64,000 nucleotides of DNA, taken from NCBI GenBank assembly GCA_017512025.1, contig JAFWHH010000012.1:186001-250000 (forward strand), read 5' to 3'. Positions 7,756 through 16,461 of the stretch are shown here, piece by piece. The notes beneath the pieces were generated by a model. It searched no databases. It had not been told where the DNA came from and was given only the letters and a program-made list of their open reading frames with translations. Positions within the stretch are counted from its first letter, which is position 1. Each line of letters begins with the position of its first letter. This DNA is from Clostridia bacterium (GTDB lineage Bacteria; Bacillota; Clostridia; TANB77; CAG-508). A program made the position numbers and the translations under genes.

Positions 7756-8184
7756 ATGATGATGAAGAAGGAAAAAGCATTTGGCGATATTATGTACAGC
7801 TGCATTTCGAGTGCACTTGGTAATGATGAGTGTATTATTGATACAATCATCGACAAGTTCCTTGATGAGCTGGATCGCCAGACGACCAACGATCAGGACC
7901 TGGCATGCAAGGTCGCAGGAGCTGATGTAATCGGTTTTACGGTCATCGAGACTGCCTGCATGGGCGCGCACACCGGTTGGGATTTTGACTGTATTTACAG
8001 CGGAAAAGTGTCCAACATTGTTGAGCCCAACTTTAATTCCAGTAGATGTCCGCATCGTATGGTTGAGTTTCTCACACCGATAATGATGAAGTATCTCAAG
8101 AACGAAAAGGGATACAAGGTCGGAACAATCAATGATACGCAGTCGGATCTGAATGGCGCAATAATAGTGTATCGTGAGAACTAA
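7756..8184 (+). CDS. Orphan 142-aa protein (GC-rich cassette 2)
   Basis: This soluble protein of 142 aa has no recognised domain. It contains four Cys (MYSCISS, CIIDTI, LACKV, ETACMG and others) and an acidic N-terminal helix. Codons (CGC, CGT, CTG, GCC, ACC) are strikingly GC-rich beside its neighbours. The start is one of three consecutive ATGs at 7756, 7759 and 7762; AGGAG ends at 7750. It has its own promoter, hairpin leader and strong terminator, making a complete single-gene unit. The function is unknown. Confidence 0.7.
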   Translation: MMMKKEKAFGDIMYSCISSALGNDECIIDTIIDKFLDELDRQTTNDQDLACKVAGADVIGFTVIETACMGAHTGWDFDCIYSGKVSNIVEPNFNSSRCPHRMVEFLTPIMMKYLKNEKGYKVGTINDTQSDLNGAIIVYREN

Positions 8185-8193
8185 TTCCGCAAA

Positions 8194-8229
8194 GGGGAGC
8201 AATGCGTATGCAAAGCTCCCCGTTTTTTT
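8194..8229 (+). terminator. Terminator of cassette 2
   Basis: GGGGAGC (8194-8200) pairs with GCTCCCC (8215-8221), followed by G and seven Ts. Confidence 0.9.
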
Positions 8230-8266
8230 ATTTATGGTACTATAACCAATTTTTTTTGTTTTACCC

Positions 8267-8295
8267 TTGACAAATCGTATTTTTAGCCTTAAAAT
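8267..8295 (+). promoter_or_regulatory. Sigma-A promoter before 5S-like RNA
   Basis: TTGACA (8267-8272), a 17-base spacer and TAAAAT (8290-8295). The predicted start is about 8302. Confidence 0.75.
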
Positions 8296-8296
8296 A

Positions 8297-8395
8297 GGTC
8301 TTACGAATTTAGAGGGATACCTGTAAACATTCCGAACACAGTAGTCAAACTCTACTTTTATAGTGATTTATATGATTTGTTTATCATAAGTCTTC
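8297..8395 (+). ncRNA. 5S-rRNA-like RNA (divergent or mimic)
   Basis: The segment around 8328-8352 (ACCTG, CATTCCGAACACAG, then AGT) closely follows the loop B/loop C core of bacterial 5S rRNA. TAGAG (8310-8314) and CTCTA (8350-8354) give helix II, CCTG and CAG give helix III, and an AT-rich hairpin at about 8369-8390 stands where helices IV/V belong. Helix I is poor: 8293-8302 pairs only imperfectly with about 8389-8397 and overlaps the promoter. It is therefore a degenerate 5S gene or a 5S mimic rather than a normal one. No 16S or 23S gene is nearby. The 457-base gap here also contains a terminator and the helD leader. Confidence 0.5.
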
Positions 8396-8458
8396 ATTAA
8401 AAGTATTGCATAATAATTGACTTAACTGACAAATATTGAAACAAGAATCATATAAACG

Positions 8459-8484
8459 CCAAGTATTAAATACTTGGTTTTTTT
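8459..8484 (+). terminator. Terminator after 5S-like RNA
   Basis: CCAAGTAT / ATACTTGG with a very short loop is followed by seven Ts. It ends any transcript from the 8267 promoter before helD. Confidence 0.85.
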
Positions 8485-8545
8485 GCGTCTTTAGATTTTT
8501 ATAAAAGAATTAAACGAACTAATTATGTAGTAATTAACGTACCTA

Positions 8546-8582
8546 AAAATTGAAGCGAGACTAATGGAGATTGGTCAATTTG
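8546..8582 (+). promoter_or_regulatory. Hairpin in helD leader
   Basis: AAATTGA...TCAATTT encloses GACTAAT-GGAG-ATTGGTC, a long stem about 60 bases before helD. It has no T-tract and may be a leader structure. Nothing else is seen in this stretch. Confidence 0.35.
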
Positions 8583-8641
8583 TTTAGGAAGGAGGAATTG
8601 GAAAAAGAATTCTTATTTAATAATTAGGGGGAAATTTTAAA

Positions 8642-10825
8642 ATGGACGAAGAAATTCTAGAAAAAGAGCGACAGAAACTACAAGAAATACTAAAGAAGAT
8701 GGACGTTCAAGAAAAAGAAATTGAAACTTATATTGCTGAAAGAAGTTTAAGTTTCAAAGCAGAAAATATGGCAGAGGCAAATGTGATGGCTATGCAGGTT
8801 AAGAAGCTGGATGACATTAAAAAGATTAAAGATAAACCATATTTTGCAAGAATGGATTTTAAAGAAAAATCAAAAGATTTAGAAGCTTTCTATATTGGAA
8901 AGATTTCACTTTTAGATAGCAAGACAGCATATCCAATTATAGTAGATTGGAGAGCTCCAATAGCTAACCTTTATTATGAAGGAAAGCTGGGACATGCATC
9001 ATACGAGTGTCTAGGTGAACAAATAGAAGGCGAAATCAGCTTAAAAAGGCAGTACATGATTGAGAAACAAAAGCTGCTAAAATACGTGGATATAAATGTT
9101 ACAGGAAACGATGAACTACTTGATAATGCACTTGAAGAAAAAGCAGATGATAGACTTAAGAATATCGTTGCAACAATTCAAGATGAACAAAACAAGATTA
9201 TAAGAGCAGGTCTTGATAAACCTTTAATTGTGCAAGGAGTTGCAGGTTCTGGTAAGACAACAATAGCACTTCATAGAATTGCATACTTGATATATAACTA
9301 TGAAAAGCAATTTAAACCAGAAGAATTTATGATAATCGCACCAACAAGATTCTTCTTAAACTACATATCAAACATATTACCGGATTTAGGAGTTGATGAT
9401 GTTAAGCAATGTACATTTGAAGATTTTGCTTATGATGTTATTGGTAAGAAGCTTAAGATATCAGATAGCAATGAAAAGCTTGTTATAATCGTTAATAAAG
9501 ACTTTGATGAGATAAATAAGGGTAATACCGATATAATGATTCAGGAAGCCAAATTTAAGTCATCTCTTAAGTTTAAAGAGATATTGGATGGGTATCTTAA
9601 TGATATCGAAGAAAACTATATTCCAAAAGAAGACTTTTACTTTATGAATCATTTAATTATGAAACAATCAGACATAGATTATTTATTTAAGCATACATAT
9701 AAGATGTACAACTTTACAAATAGAATAAATGAGCTTGAGAAGAATATGGTTTCAGAGCTAAATAAAAAATCGGAGAAGATTTTAGAAGAGCTAAAAACGG
9801 AAAGAACAAGACGAATTACTGGTCTAACTGGTAAAGAGAGAACAGATCTATACGACGAGTACGATAAAGTAATTAAGTTATTAGAGAGAAGTCCAAAGAA
9901 AATAGTACAGCAGTATCTTAATAAGATAGATAATAAGGATTGTATAAAATACTACAAAGATTTTATTGATAATTATTTATGTAGTGATACACCGGTACTC
10001 GAATATTTAAAGAATAATACAAGTAGAAATCTATCAAAGAATGAAATATCATTTGAGGATTTAGCACCACTTATGTACATCCAAATAAAGATATTTGGGA
10101 TAAAAGAAAAATGCAAGGTAAAGCATGTTGTAATTGATGAGGCACAAGATTATGGTGAATTCCAATTTGATGTTTTAAAAAATATTTTAAATAGTAATTC
10201 AATGACAATACTCGGAGATATTGCTCAAGGTGTTCACTACTATCGTGGTATTGAAAACTGGAAGAGATTTATTGATACAGAGTTTAAAGATATTAAAACA
10301 ACATATACTACATTAAGTAAGACATATAGAACGACAAAAGAGATAATGGATATAGCAAATAATGTTATTAATAAATTACCAGAATACGAGAAGGAATATA
10401 TTGTTCTTGGTGATCCAGTTATAGATAGAAAGAATTCCATATATGTTAAAGAGATAGATGAAAACGGTATAATATCTGAAATTAATAATAGAATAGATAA
10501 GCATCTATCAGATGGATATAAATCAATAGCTATTATTGCTAAAGATATGAAAGAATGTGAAGAGCTTGAAAAGAAGCTTAGCAGAATAAGAAATGATGTA
10601 AAACTGATTAAAGGAAAAGACTCCGAATATAATGCAGGAATATCTATTGTTCCATCGTATTTGGCAAAGGGTCTTGAATTTGACTGTGTAATTATTTCAA
10701 ATGCAAATAGTAATAAGTATACAAATACATCTTTAGATATTAAGCTTTTATATGTTACAATTACAAGAGCAATGAGTAAGCTTGATGTATTTTATGACGG
10801 CGAATTAACAGAGCTGATGAAATAA
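8642..10825 (+). CDS. helD: RNA polymerase recycling motor HelD
   Basis: This is a 727-aa superfamily-1 helicase-like ATPase. The N-terminal coiled coil (1-60) would enter the RNA polymerase channels. VDWRAPIANLYY (101-112) is a HelD hallmark. The Q motif is IQDEQN (179-184), Walker A GVAGSGKTT (199-207) and Walker B VVIDEAQDY. Late motifs include LSKTYRTTKEI and LLYVTITRAM. HelD frees stalled RNA polymerase from DNA in Gram-positives. The start follows TTAGGGGGAAAT. It lies just downstream of the 5S-like RNA unit. Confidence 0.92.
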   Translation: MDEEILEKERQKLQEILKKMDVQEKEIETYIAERSLSFKAENMAEANVMAMQVKKLDDIKKIKDKPYFARMDFKEKSKDLEAFYIGKISLLDSKTAYPIIVDWRAPIANLYYEGKLGHASYECLGEQIEGEISLKRQYMIEKQKLLKYVDINVTGNDELLDNALEEKADDRLKNIVATIQDEQNKIIRAGLDKPLIVQGVAGSGKTTIALHRIAYLIYNYEKQFKPEEFMIIAPTRFFLNYISNILPDLGVDDVKQCTFEDFAYDVIGKKLKISDSNEKLVIIVNKDFDEINKGNTDIMIQEAKFKSSLKFKEILDGYLNDIEENYIPKEDFYFMNHLIMKQSDIDYLFKHTYKMYNFTNRINELEKNMVSELNKKSEKILEELKTERTRRITGLTGKERTDLYDEYDKVIKLLERSPKKIVQQYLNKIDNKDCIKYYKDFIDNYLCSDTPVLEYLKNNTSRNLSKNEISFEDLAPLMYIQIKIFGIKEKCKVKHVVIDEAQDYGEFQFDVLKNILNSNSMTILGDIAQGVHYYRGIENWKRFIDTEFKDIKTTYTTLSKTYRTTKEIMDIANNVINKLPEYEKEYIVLGDPVIDRKNSIYVKEIDENGIISEINNRIDKHLSDGYKSIAIIAKDMKECEELEKKLSRIRNDVKLIKGKDSEYNAGISIVPSYLAKGLEFDCVIISNANSNKYTNTSLDIKLLYVTITRAMSKLDVFYDGELTELMK

Positions 10826-10850
10826 AAATATATAGTAGGAGAATAAGCAT

Positions 10851-11378
10851 ATGGATAATATAAAGAAGATTTGCATTATTGGTGGTAGTGGCTCAGGTAA
10901 GACAACTCTTTCAAATAATCTAAGTAGTGAGCTAGGTATTCCGGTTACTCATATAGATGGTATTCATCATTTAGAGAACTGGAAAGTACGAGATAAAGAA
11001 GAAAGAGATAGAATTATCTATAAGATAATAGATGGCACTGAATGGATTACAGATGGTACATATCTATCAACTTTGGAAGAGAGAGCAAAAAGAGCAGATT
11101 TAGTTATATTTCTTGATTACTCAACAATAGCTCGTTTATGGAGTGCAATACTAAGATTTTTAAAAAATCATGGCAAAGAAAAGCTTGATATACCAGGATG
11201 TAAAGAGCAAATCAATTTAGAGTTTTTAAAGATGGTTATAGGATTTAGAAAAGAGAAACGTCCTAAAATAATGGATAAGTTAAGTAAAATAAATGAAGAT
11301 AAAGTTCTTATTTTTAAGAATAGAAGACAGCTAAATAAATGGTTCCAAATGGAGTTTAATAAAAAGATGAAATTATAG
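10851..11378 (+). CDS. Adenylate-kinase-like P-loop protein (FlaR-type)
   Basis: This 175-aa protein has Walker A GGSGSGKTT at residues 11-19, then a substrate segment THIDGIHHLENW and TEWITDGTYLSTLEERAKRADLVIFLD, which match the family often labelled DNA topology modulation protein or FlaR-like kinase. It probably acts as a small nucleotide kinase; the real substrate is unknown. It follows helD by 25 bases with RBS AGGAG and is probably in the same transcript. Confidence 0.82.
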   Translation: MDNIKKICIIGGSGSGKTTLSNNLSSELGIPVTHIDGIHHLENWKVRDKEERDRIIYKIIDGTEWITDGTYLSTLEERAKRADLVIFLDYSTIARLWSAILRFLKNHGKEKLDIPGCKEQINLEFLKMVIGFRKEKRPKIMDKLSKINEDKVLIFKNRRQLNKWFQMEFNKKMKL

Positions 11379-11440
11379 AAAAGTATATAACATCTACACC
11401 CAATAAATCCAAAAAGAATTTTTATTTAGGAGGATTAAAG

Positions 11441-12121
11441 ATGAATTCAGCAAGTGCTGTTTATAACTTTATATACGAAGATAAAAGAATAAGGGATATA
11501 TACAAAAGAATAGATGAATTAGAGGAGAATAACCATGAAGCATGGGGACATCATAACTTTAATCATGTAGTAAATGTAAAAGATATCGTAGAAGAAGTTT
11601 TAAGAATGCTTGGGTTTGATGAAGAATTTATAGAGGAAGCAAAGATAGCAGCTATTATGCATGATGTAGGAGCTATTCAAGGTAAACCGGATCATGCAAG
11701 AAGAAGCTATATATACGCTAGGAATTATTTTGATGAAAATGGCATTGAGTTAAAACACAAGGAGCAAGTACTTGAAGCAATAAGAAATCATAGTGATGGT
11801 TTTGATTCTGATAATATGATGCAACTTGCACTTATATTAGCTGATAAGTTAGATATAAAATATACTAGACCAACAAAAAGAGGATTAGAAGTACCAGGTA
11901 ATAGACAATATGGCAATATAGAAAATATAAGTACAGCTATTGAAGATAATACTCTAAAAGTACAATTCAAAAGTAATGACAAGTTAGATAAAAAAGAGCT
12001 TGAAGAATTTTACTTTATGAGAAAAGTAGCTAATGCTATTAAGTCATTTGCCAATAGATTAAATCTAGAATATAAGGTATATCTAAATGGGAAAGAATGG
12101 GATGAAATTATGAAGGATTAG
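11441..12121 (+). CDS. HD-domain phosphohydrolase
   Basis: This is a 226-aa protein. Metal ligands are visible as HHNFNH (37-42), the H-D pair in AAIMHDVGA (74-75) and NHSDGFDSD downstream with a later LADKLD. HD proteins of this kind hydrolyse nucleotides or cyclic nucleotides. RBS AGGAGG lies upstream. It sits between a P-loop kinase and a NUDIX gene, a small group of nucleotide-handling enzymes. Confidence 0.85.
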   Translation: MNSASAVYNFIYEDKRIRDIYKRIDELEENNHEAWGHHNFNHVVNVKDIVEEVLRMLGFDEEFIEEAKIAAIMHDVGAIQGKPDHARRSYIYARNYFDENGIELKHKEQVLEAIRNHSDGFDSDNMMQLALILADKLDIKYTRPTKRGLEVPGNRQYGNIENISTAIEDNTLKVQFKSNDKLDKKELEEFYFMRKVANAIKSFANRLNLEYKVYLNGKEWDEIMKD

Positions 12122-12133
12122 TAGGAGGAGGAA

Positions 12134-12610
12134 ATGGAAGATTTAACAATATATTTAGATGAGGGAGTACTTAACTGTAGAGCTGCTGCAATTATTAATC
12201 ATAATGGAAAGATTCTTTTCCATAAGAATGTAACAGAATCACATTATGCTTTGATAGGTGGTAGAGTTCAAATAACAGAAAGTTCAGATGATACAATAAA
12301 AAGAGAAATACTTGAAGAGCTTGGAAAAGAAATAGAGCTTACAGGTTATATAGCTACTGTAGAGAATTTCTTTGAACATAAAGGTAAGTCTTTTCATGAG
12401 ATTATGTTTGTACATAAAGCAGAGTTTATTAATGATGATGACAAAAAGATAGTTGATACAATACTAAATATTGAAGAAGCGGAAAAGAATGTTCAATATG
12501 AATGGATAGATATCAAGGATTTAGATAAGTATGAAATTAGACCTGTTATCATGAAGGAAGTATTAAAAGATGGAAATTTCCCAAAACATGTAATAAATAA
12601 AGAATTATAA
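12134..12610 (+). CDS. NUDIX hydrolase
   Basis: This 158-aa protein has a NUDIX box of GGRVQITESSDD followed by TIKREILEELGKEIE. FFEHKGKSFHEIMFVHKAEF and the C-terminal NVQYEWIDIKDLDKYEIRP are typical of the family. The substrate is unknown. RBS AGGAGGAGG sits 4 bases before the ATG, and the gene starts 12 bases after the HD gene. Confidence 0.9.
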   Translation: MEDLTIYLDEGVLNCRAAAIINHNGKILFHKNVTESHYALIGGRVQITESSDDTIKREILEELGKEIELTGYIATVENFFEHKGKSFHEIMFVHKAEFINDDDKKIVDTILNIEEAEKNVQYEWIDIKDLDKYEIRPVIMKEVLKDGNFPKHVINKEL

Positions 12611-12646
12611 AAAAGAACCCGGCAGTTTTGGCTGCCGGGAATTTTG
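12611..12646. terminator. Bidirectional terminator
   Basis: CCCGGCAG (12618-12625) and CTGCCGGG (12632-12639) are flanked by A-rich and T-rich runs on both sides. The hairpin can end the NUDIX transcript on + and the membrane-protein transcript on -. Confidence 0.85.
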
Positions 12647-12649
12647 CTC

Positions 12650-13075
12650 TCAAACTTTCTTGATCCAACTGCGTGCAGTGGGTAGTACAAGAAAATGTAA
12701 CATCATAGCACATAATCCAATCGGAAAGATAAAATCAATCTGATTGTGCATAACCGCCATAATGATATACAGCGGACAAAGCAAATATGCAACTAAAGAT
12801 GAGAAATCGATACATAGCTTTATGAGTAACTTTTTATCATATTGTTTCTTTTGAATGGCACGATATATCAGTGTAGTGTGGTATGAAATAACAGCAAATG
12901 TTACAATATTAAACACACACATTAAAAAACGATGATTAGCCAAATTCTTAAAGAAACATATGACAGTTATTGCAATAACAACCATCATGGATAAAAAGGT
13001 GATCTTAAATGCTGTATGTAAATCAATTTTTGAGAGCTTTTGCTTTAGGTTTCTAACAAAATGAGAATATTTCAT
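12650..13075 (-). CDS. Four-helix membrane protein, orphan (GC-richer cassette 3)
   Basis: This 141-aa protein has about four predicted helices: FKITFLSMMVVIAITVICFF, FLMCVFNIVTFAVISYHTTLI, FSSLVAYLLCPLYIIMAVM and FPIGLCAMMLHFLVLP. The N-terminus KYSHFVRNLKQKLSKIDLH is amphipathic and cytosolic. No family is recognised. RBS CACGGAGG on the minus strand sits 7 bases before the ATG. It is transcribed against all nearby genes from a consensus promoter about 180 bases upstream and has its own terminator. Confidence 0.7.
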   Translation of the reverse strand: MKYSHFVRNLKQKLSKIDLHTAFKITFLSMMVVIAITVICFFKNLANHRFLMCVFNIVTFAVISYHTTLIYRAIQKKQYDKKLLIKLCIDFSSLVAYLLCPLYIIMAVMHNQIDFIFPIGLCAMMLHFLVLPTARSWIKKV

Positions 13076-13250
13076 AACTGCCTCCGTGAGGGAAGTAGTA
13101 CACTTAGTAACGCGTCAGTGCAATTGCGGTTGAAGAAAAGCTCCAACTTCCACGTTTTGTTGAACCTTGTGGTACTTTTGGCGTACCAACCATTCCAAAG
13201 CCTAGCGTTATAAAACAGCTCTGGAAATATGCTATATGTATATTTAAGCA
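13076..13250 (-). promoter_or_regulatory. Long structured leader of cassette 3
   Basis: The minus-strand transcript runs about 175 nt before the start codon. It contains GGTAC/GTACC around a 7-nt loop (near 13169-13187) and GAAG/CTTC and GTTG/CAAC pairings near 13125-13155. This is long for a simple 5' UTR, so a regulatory RNA is possible; no known class is matched. Confidence 0.4.
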
Positions 13251-13494
13251 TAAAAATATTGTACCACAAGAAGCAATTTATGTCAATTTATATAAAGAGC
13301 AAAATTACGGAGAAAAGTTCAACGAATTCATGAAAGAGAACTATGGTTTTACAGTTCAGTATTTTGAAATTGATTTTGTGGACAGAAATAACATACGTAT
13401 ACCGGCAGGAAGAAGGACATCAGATGAGCAAAAGAAGGCCTTAAAAAAAGACCTGAAGAAAATGTTCCCGGAAAAGAATTTCCAGATAATTTGA
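13111..13494 (+). pseudogene. 5'-truncated gene remnant
   Basis: A + strand frame is open for 127 codons with no plausible start codon or RBS and stops at 13492-13494. The last 75 codons look coding (YGEKFNEFMKENYGFTVQYF; RTSDEQKKALKKDLKKMF) and use GC-richer codons. A proper terminator follows 4 bases after the stop. The simplest reading is an older cassette gene whose 5' half was lost when the minus-strand cassette arrived. The first 50 codons overlap the minus-strand leader and may be fortuitous. Confidence 0.5.
13258..13286 (-). promoter_or_regulatory. Sigma-A promoter of cassette 3
   Basis: On the minus strand TTGACA (13286-13281), a 17-base spacer and TACAAT (13263-13258). It lies inside the remnant reading frame on the other strand. 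Confidence 0.8.
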
Positions 13495-13497
13495 CGT

Positions 13498-13541
13498 AAC
13501 CCCCTTTAACTTTGAAATAAGAGTTGGAGGGGGACTTTTTT
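13498..13541 (+). terminator. Terminator after gene remnant
   Basis: CCCCC-TTTAACTTT pairs with AGAGTT-GGAGGGGG around a short loop, followed by ACTTTTTT. The rest of the gap up to 13848 is very AT-rich, with no coding sign except the inverted repeat described next. Confidence 0.8.
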
Positions 13542-13751
13542 GCAAGAAGAACAATTAGAAAAAAAGTATGTTTTAATACATATTTTTTTCTTTACTATTT
13601 TTGATTCAAAATTTATAATTATCTAGTAAAGAAATTATAAATAACATTAATAATTAAATTAATATTAAAAAATAAACTAACAATAAAATACAAAATAAAT
13701 GAAAAATACGTGAAAGCTTTGTAAATAGTAGGAAAGCAAAAATGTAAAGTT

Positions 13752-13798
13752 ACGGTTGCAATTATCATTTTTAGCAAAGTGCAACCGATAATTGATAG
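13752..13798. promoter_or_regulatory. Nested inverted repeats upstream of XRE regulator
   Basis: CGGTTGCA pairs with TGCAACCG, and the overlapping CAATTATC pairs with GATAATTG, about 55-95 bases before the regulator start. Overlapping dyads in front of an XRE gene suggest an autoregulatory operator or a leader pseudoknot. Confidence 0.4.
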
Positions 13799-13848
13799 TT
13801 TTTTCGAGCAAAAGAAACTACAATTGAAAATGAAGGAGGAGTAATCTG

Positions 13849-14793
13849 ATGAAATTTGGAGAAAACTTATATAGTTTAAGAAAAAATGCAAAAATGAGCC
13901 AAGAAAAATTGGCAGAAGAGGTAGGCGTATCTAGACAGAGTGTATCAAAATGGGAGAATGGAGAAAGCTATCCAGAAATGGATAATATGTTAAAGCTTTG
14001 TACAATATTCCATTGTAAATTAAATGATTTGGTACATGAGGATATGCAAGACATAGATTCATTAGATGAAAGTATTAAAATGAGTGTTGTAAAATTAGAA
14101 AAGAGCAAACAAAAGAAATTAAAGGTTCTTAGTAAGATAATTTATATTCTTGCTAAAATCGGAAAGATTGGAGCCAGAATAGTTGCTGGATGTGTTATTG
14201 CAGGTGTTATTATTTCTACAATAATATTAGCTAAGCTAAATATTGAAAGTAGTAAACATATTACTATTAACTCAAGCGCAACTGATGTAGCTGAATATGT
14301 AGAGCGTGATGATGGCACAATAGTAGTTACAGGATTAGATGAAAATGATCAATTAGTTGCTAAAGAATTAACAGAAGAAGAATCAAAAGATGTAAAGAAA
14401 ATAGTAGGTATTGTTACAAAACATTCTAAAGGAAAAACAATTGCGTTAGTAATATGTTCAGGTATTGCAATGGTAGCTACAATGATATTAACAGCTAATG
14501 CTTTATCAAATCTTGAAAAATTATTTAAAAATATTCATGATGGTGATACACCATTTACATTAGAAAATGTTCATTATATGAAAACAATGACATACTTAAT
14601 GATTGCTGTTACAATTGTAGCTGCAATTGCTGAAGTATTTGCAGGAATACTTACTGGAACAGATATTTCTATCAACATGGGATTCAGTTTAGTAAATATC
14701 TTATTCTTATACAGTATTGCTTATATTTTTGAATATGGTTACAATTTACAAAAAGACTCTCAAGGCACTATTTACGGCGAAGATAAGGAGTAA
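13849..14793 (+). CDS. XRE-family regulator with membrane domain (DUF2975-like)
   Basis: This is a 314-aa protein. Residues 3-60 are a classic HTH_3 (LRKNAKMSQEKLAEEVGVSR, then QSVSKWENGESYP). The rest is a membrane region of about four helices (GARIVAGCVIAGVIISTIIL; IALVICSGIAMVATMILTA; MTYLMIAVTIVAAIAEVFA; LVNILFLYSIAYIFEYG). FKNIHDGDTPFTLENVHYMK recalls DUF2975 proteins. It is a membrane-tethered transcription factor that may sense envelope state. RBS AAGGAGGAG lies upstream. The next gene, a surface protein 90 bases on, is a likely target. Confidence 0.85.
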   Translation: MKFGENLYSLRKNAKMSQEKLAEEVGVSRQSVSKWENGESYPEMDNMLKLCTIFHCKLNDLVHEDMQDIDSLDESIKMSVVKLEKSKQKKLKVLSKIIYILAKIGKIGARIVAGCVIAGVIISTIILAKLNIESSKHITINSSATDVAEYVERDDGTIVVTGLDENDQLVAKELTEEESKDVKKIVGIVTKHSKGKTIALVICSGIAMVATMILTANALSNLEKLFKNIHDGDTPFTLENVHYMKTMTYLMIAVTIVAAIAEVFAGILTGTDISINMGFSLVNILFLYSIAYIFEYGYNLQKDSQGTIYGEDKE

Positions 14794-14830
14794 ACGAATA
14801 CTAAAATAATTAAATATTTTTATTTGACTA

Positions 14831-14857
14831 AAAAAAGTTTTTTTGATAAACTTTTTC
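14831..14857 (+). terminator. A/T-rich hairpin between regulator and surface gene
   Basis: AAAAAGTTT-TTTTGAT-AAACTTTTT is a 9-bp hairpin that could act as a weak terminator. It could also be a regulator binding site. Confidence 0.4.
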
Positions 14858-14883
14858 TAGATTTATTTTAGGGAGGTATACCA

Positions 14884-16440
14884 ATGAAAAATGAAAATGG
14901 AAAAGCAAAAGCAATATTAATTGCTATTATTGCAATATTATTAATAGCATTATTTGCAGTTCTTATTGTATTTAAGTTTATCGGAAATGGTAACAAGAAA
15001 AATGAAGATTCTGCAAAAGCAGCTCAAACTGATACAATGACATATGTTGCTACAACAGATAAAGATTATGTATTTATTGATACTAATGCCAATGTAAGAA
15101 AGATAAAAAAGGATTCACTTGGAAAAAATGCAATAAGTATGAACGAAGGAACAACTATTTATAACAATAGCCTATTAGTTAAAAATGATGATGGATACGC
15201 TATAATTGATTTTAATGGTAATAAAATATATGAAGCTGAATCAATTAAAATAGTAGAATCAACTAAAGAAGCAACTTTATACGAAGTTAGAAAAGATGGA
15301 AAATCTAGTATTGTTAATGCAAAAGGTGAAGAAATAATTAAACCTGAACATAGTGAATTATTCTCATCATTTGGAGTAGCTGATCTTGATGGTTATATAT
15401 ATGTAACTGAATATGCGAGTGAATTTAGTGGAGATGCATTAAACGTATATGACAAAGATGGAAAAAGAGTATATAGGGGACCAGTAGATAGTAGTTTTTC
15501 TGGATATACAGCTAATGGCGGAATTACAAGAAGTGGAGTTCCACTATTAGTTGCAAGAAAGAATGCAACATCAATAGGTGTTATAAACCTAAAGACTGGT
15601 GAAGAGTTTAATACAATTACTGATAATAATGATCATGCTATCGATATTGATATAAAAGGTAATTATGCAGTAATTAAATCATATGCTAGAGGAACTTATG
15701 GTGCAGACCAAGGAGACAATATAGTAACATATTACTGGTTTGGAGAAGATGGAAAAGTTTCTAAAAAATTAAACTTAACTGACAAAGAATATATATCATA
15801 TTGGAATGGTTCATTAACTGAGGATTATACTATTTACAAAAACTATACAACTAATGAAGAGACAGCAATTGATAAATATGGTAAAGATGTATATAAAACA
15901 ACAGGATCTTTATCTCAAAAACAATATACAAACTCAATAACAGGAAAGACAACTTCATATGTTATTGAAGAAGTAAAAAGAAAGTATAAGACAATAAAAT
16001 CTGATGGATCTGTTTTATTTGAAGATAAGGCAGTAAGTGCTGTAGGTAACAAATATGTTGCTTCAGGAACAACTTTATATAAACAAGATGGAACACAATA
16101 CATGGAAAATATCAAAGGATATATAAGTGTATATAATCTAGACATTATTAAGACAGCTGATAAGATAATAATTGAAAATCAAGAAGGTAAATCAATAGAA
16201 AAACCTGCTGATTTTGATTTAGGAAAAGAAGCAAAATTATTAAACGATAACACAGTTGTTTTAACAAATGATAAGAAGTTTATCGTTATAAATATGAATG
16301 ATTTATCTATGAAGGAGCTAGATTTTAGTACAGCACGTTCAGCATATGTTGAAGAGGGATATATAATGACTTATGGAACTGGTTCAACACGTGAGTACTA
16401 CAATGCAAATGGAGATAAAATCTATACATATAAAGAATAA
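14884..16440 (+). CDS. Membrane-anchored repeat (WG/propeller-like) protein
   Basis: This 518-aa protein has one N-terminal helix (AILIAIIAILLIALFAVLIV) after a short basic segment, so the body lies outside the membrane. The body repeats short strands of the kind YAIIDFNGNKIYEAESI, SSIVNAKGEEIIKPEHSE, LNVYDKDGKRVYRGP and YKTIKSDGSVLFEDK, resembling WG repeats or a beta-propeller. No enzyme motif is seen. RBS TAGGGAGG is strong. It follows a membrane-tethered XRE regulator that may control it. Confidence 0.75.
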   Translation: MKNENGKAKAILIAIIAILLIALFAVLIVFKFIGNGNKKNEDSAKAAQTDTMTYVATTDKDYVFIDTNANVRKIKKDSLGKNAISMNEGTTIYNNSLLVKNDDGYAIIDFNGNKIYEAESIKIVESTKEATLYEVRKDGKSSIVNAKGEEIIKPEHSELFSSFGVADLDGYIYVTEYASEFSGDALNVYDKDGKRVYRGPVDSSFSGYTANGGITRSGVPLLVARKNATSIGVINLKTGEEFNTITDNNDHAIDIDIKGNYAVIKSYARGTYGADQGDNIVTYYWFGEDGKVSKKLNLTDKEYISYWNGSLTEDYTIYKNYTTNEETAIDKYGKDVYKTTGSLSQKQYTNSITGKTTSYVIEEVKRKYKTIKSDGSVLFEDKAVSAVGNKYVASGTTLYKQDGTQYMENIKGYISVYNLDIIKTADKIIIENQEGKSIEKPADFDLGKEAKLLNDNTVVLTNDKKFIVINMNDLSMKELDFSTARSAYVEEGYIMTYGTGSTREYYNANGDKIYTYKE

Positions 16441-16461
16441 AACATAAAATGCATGTAAATA

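Noticed and set aside
7711..8202. Minus-strand 163-codon frame opposite the 142-aa orphan gene
   Set aside because: Shadow of a GC-richer gene; the sense gene has promoter, RBS and terminator, the antisense has none.
13072..13269. Minus-strand 65-codon frame overlapping the cassette 3 leader
   Set aside because: It spans the promoter -10 region and leader, has no RBS, and lies antisense to the remnant; taken as chance.
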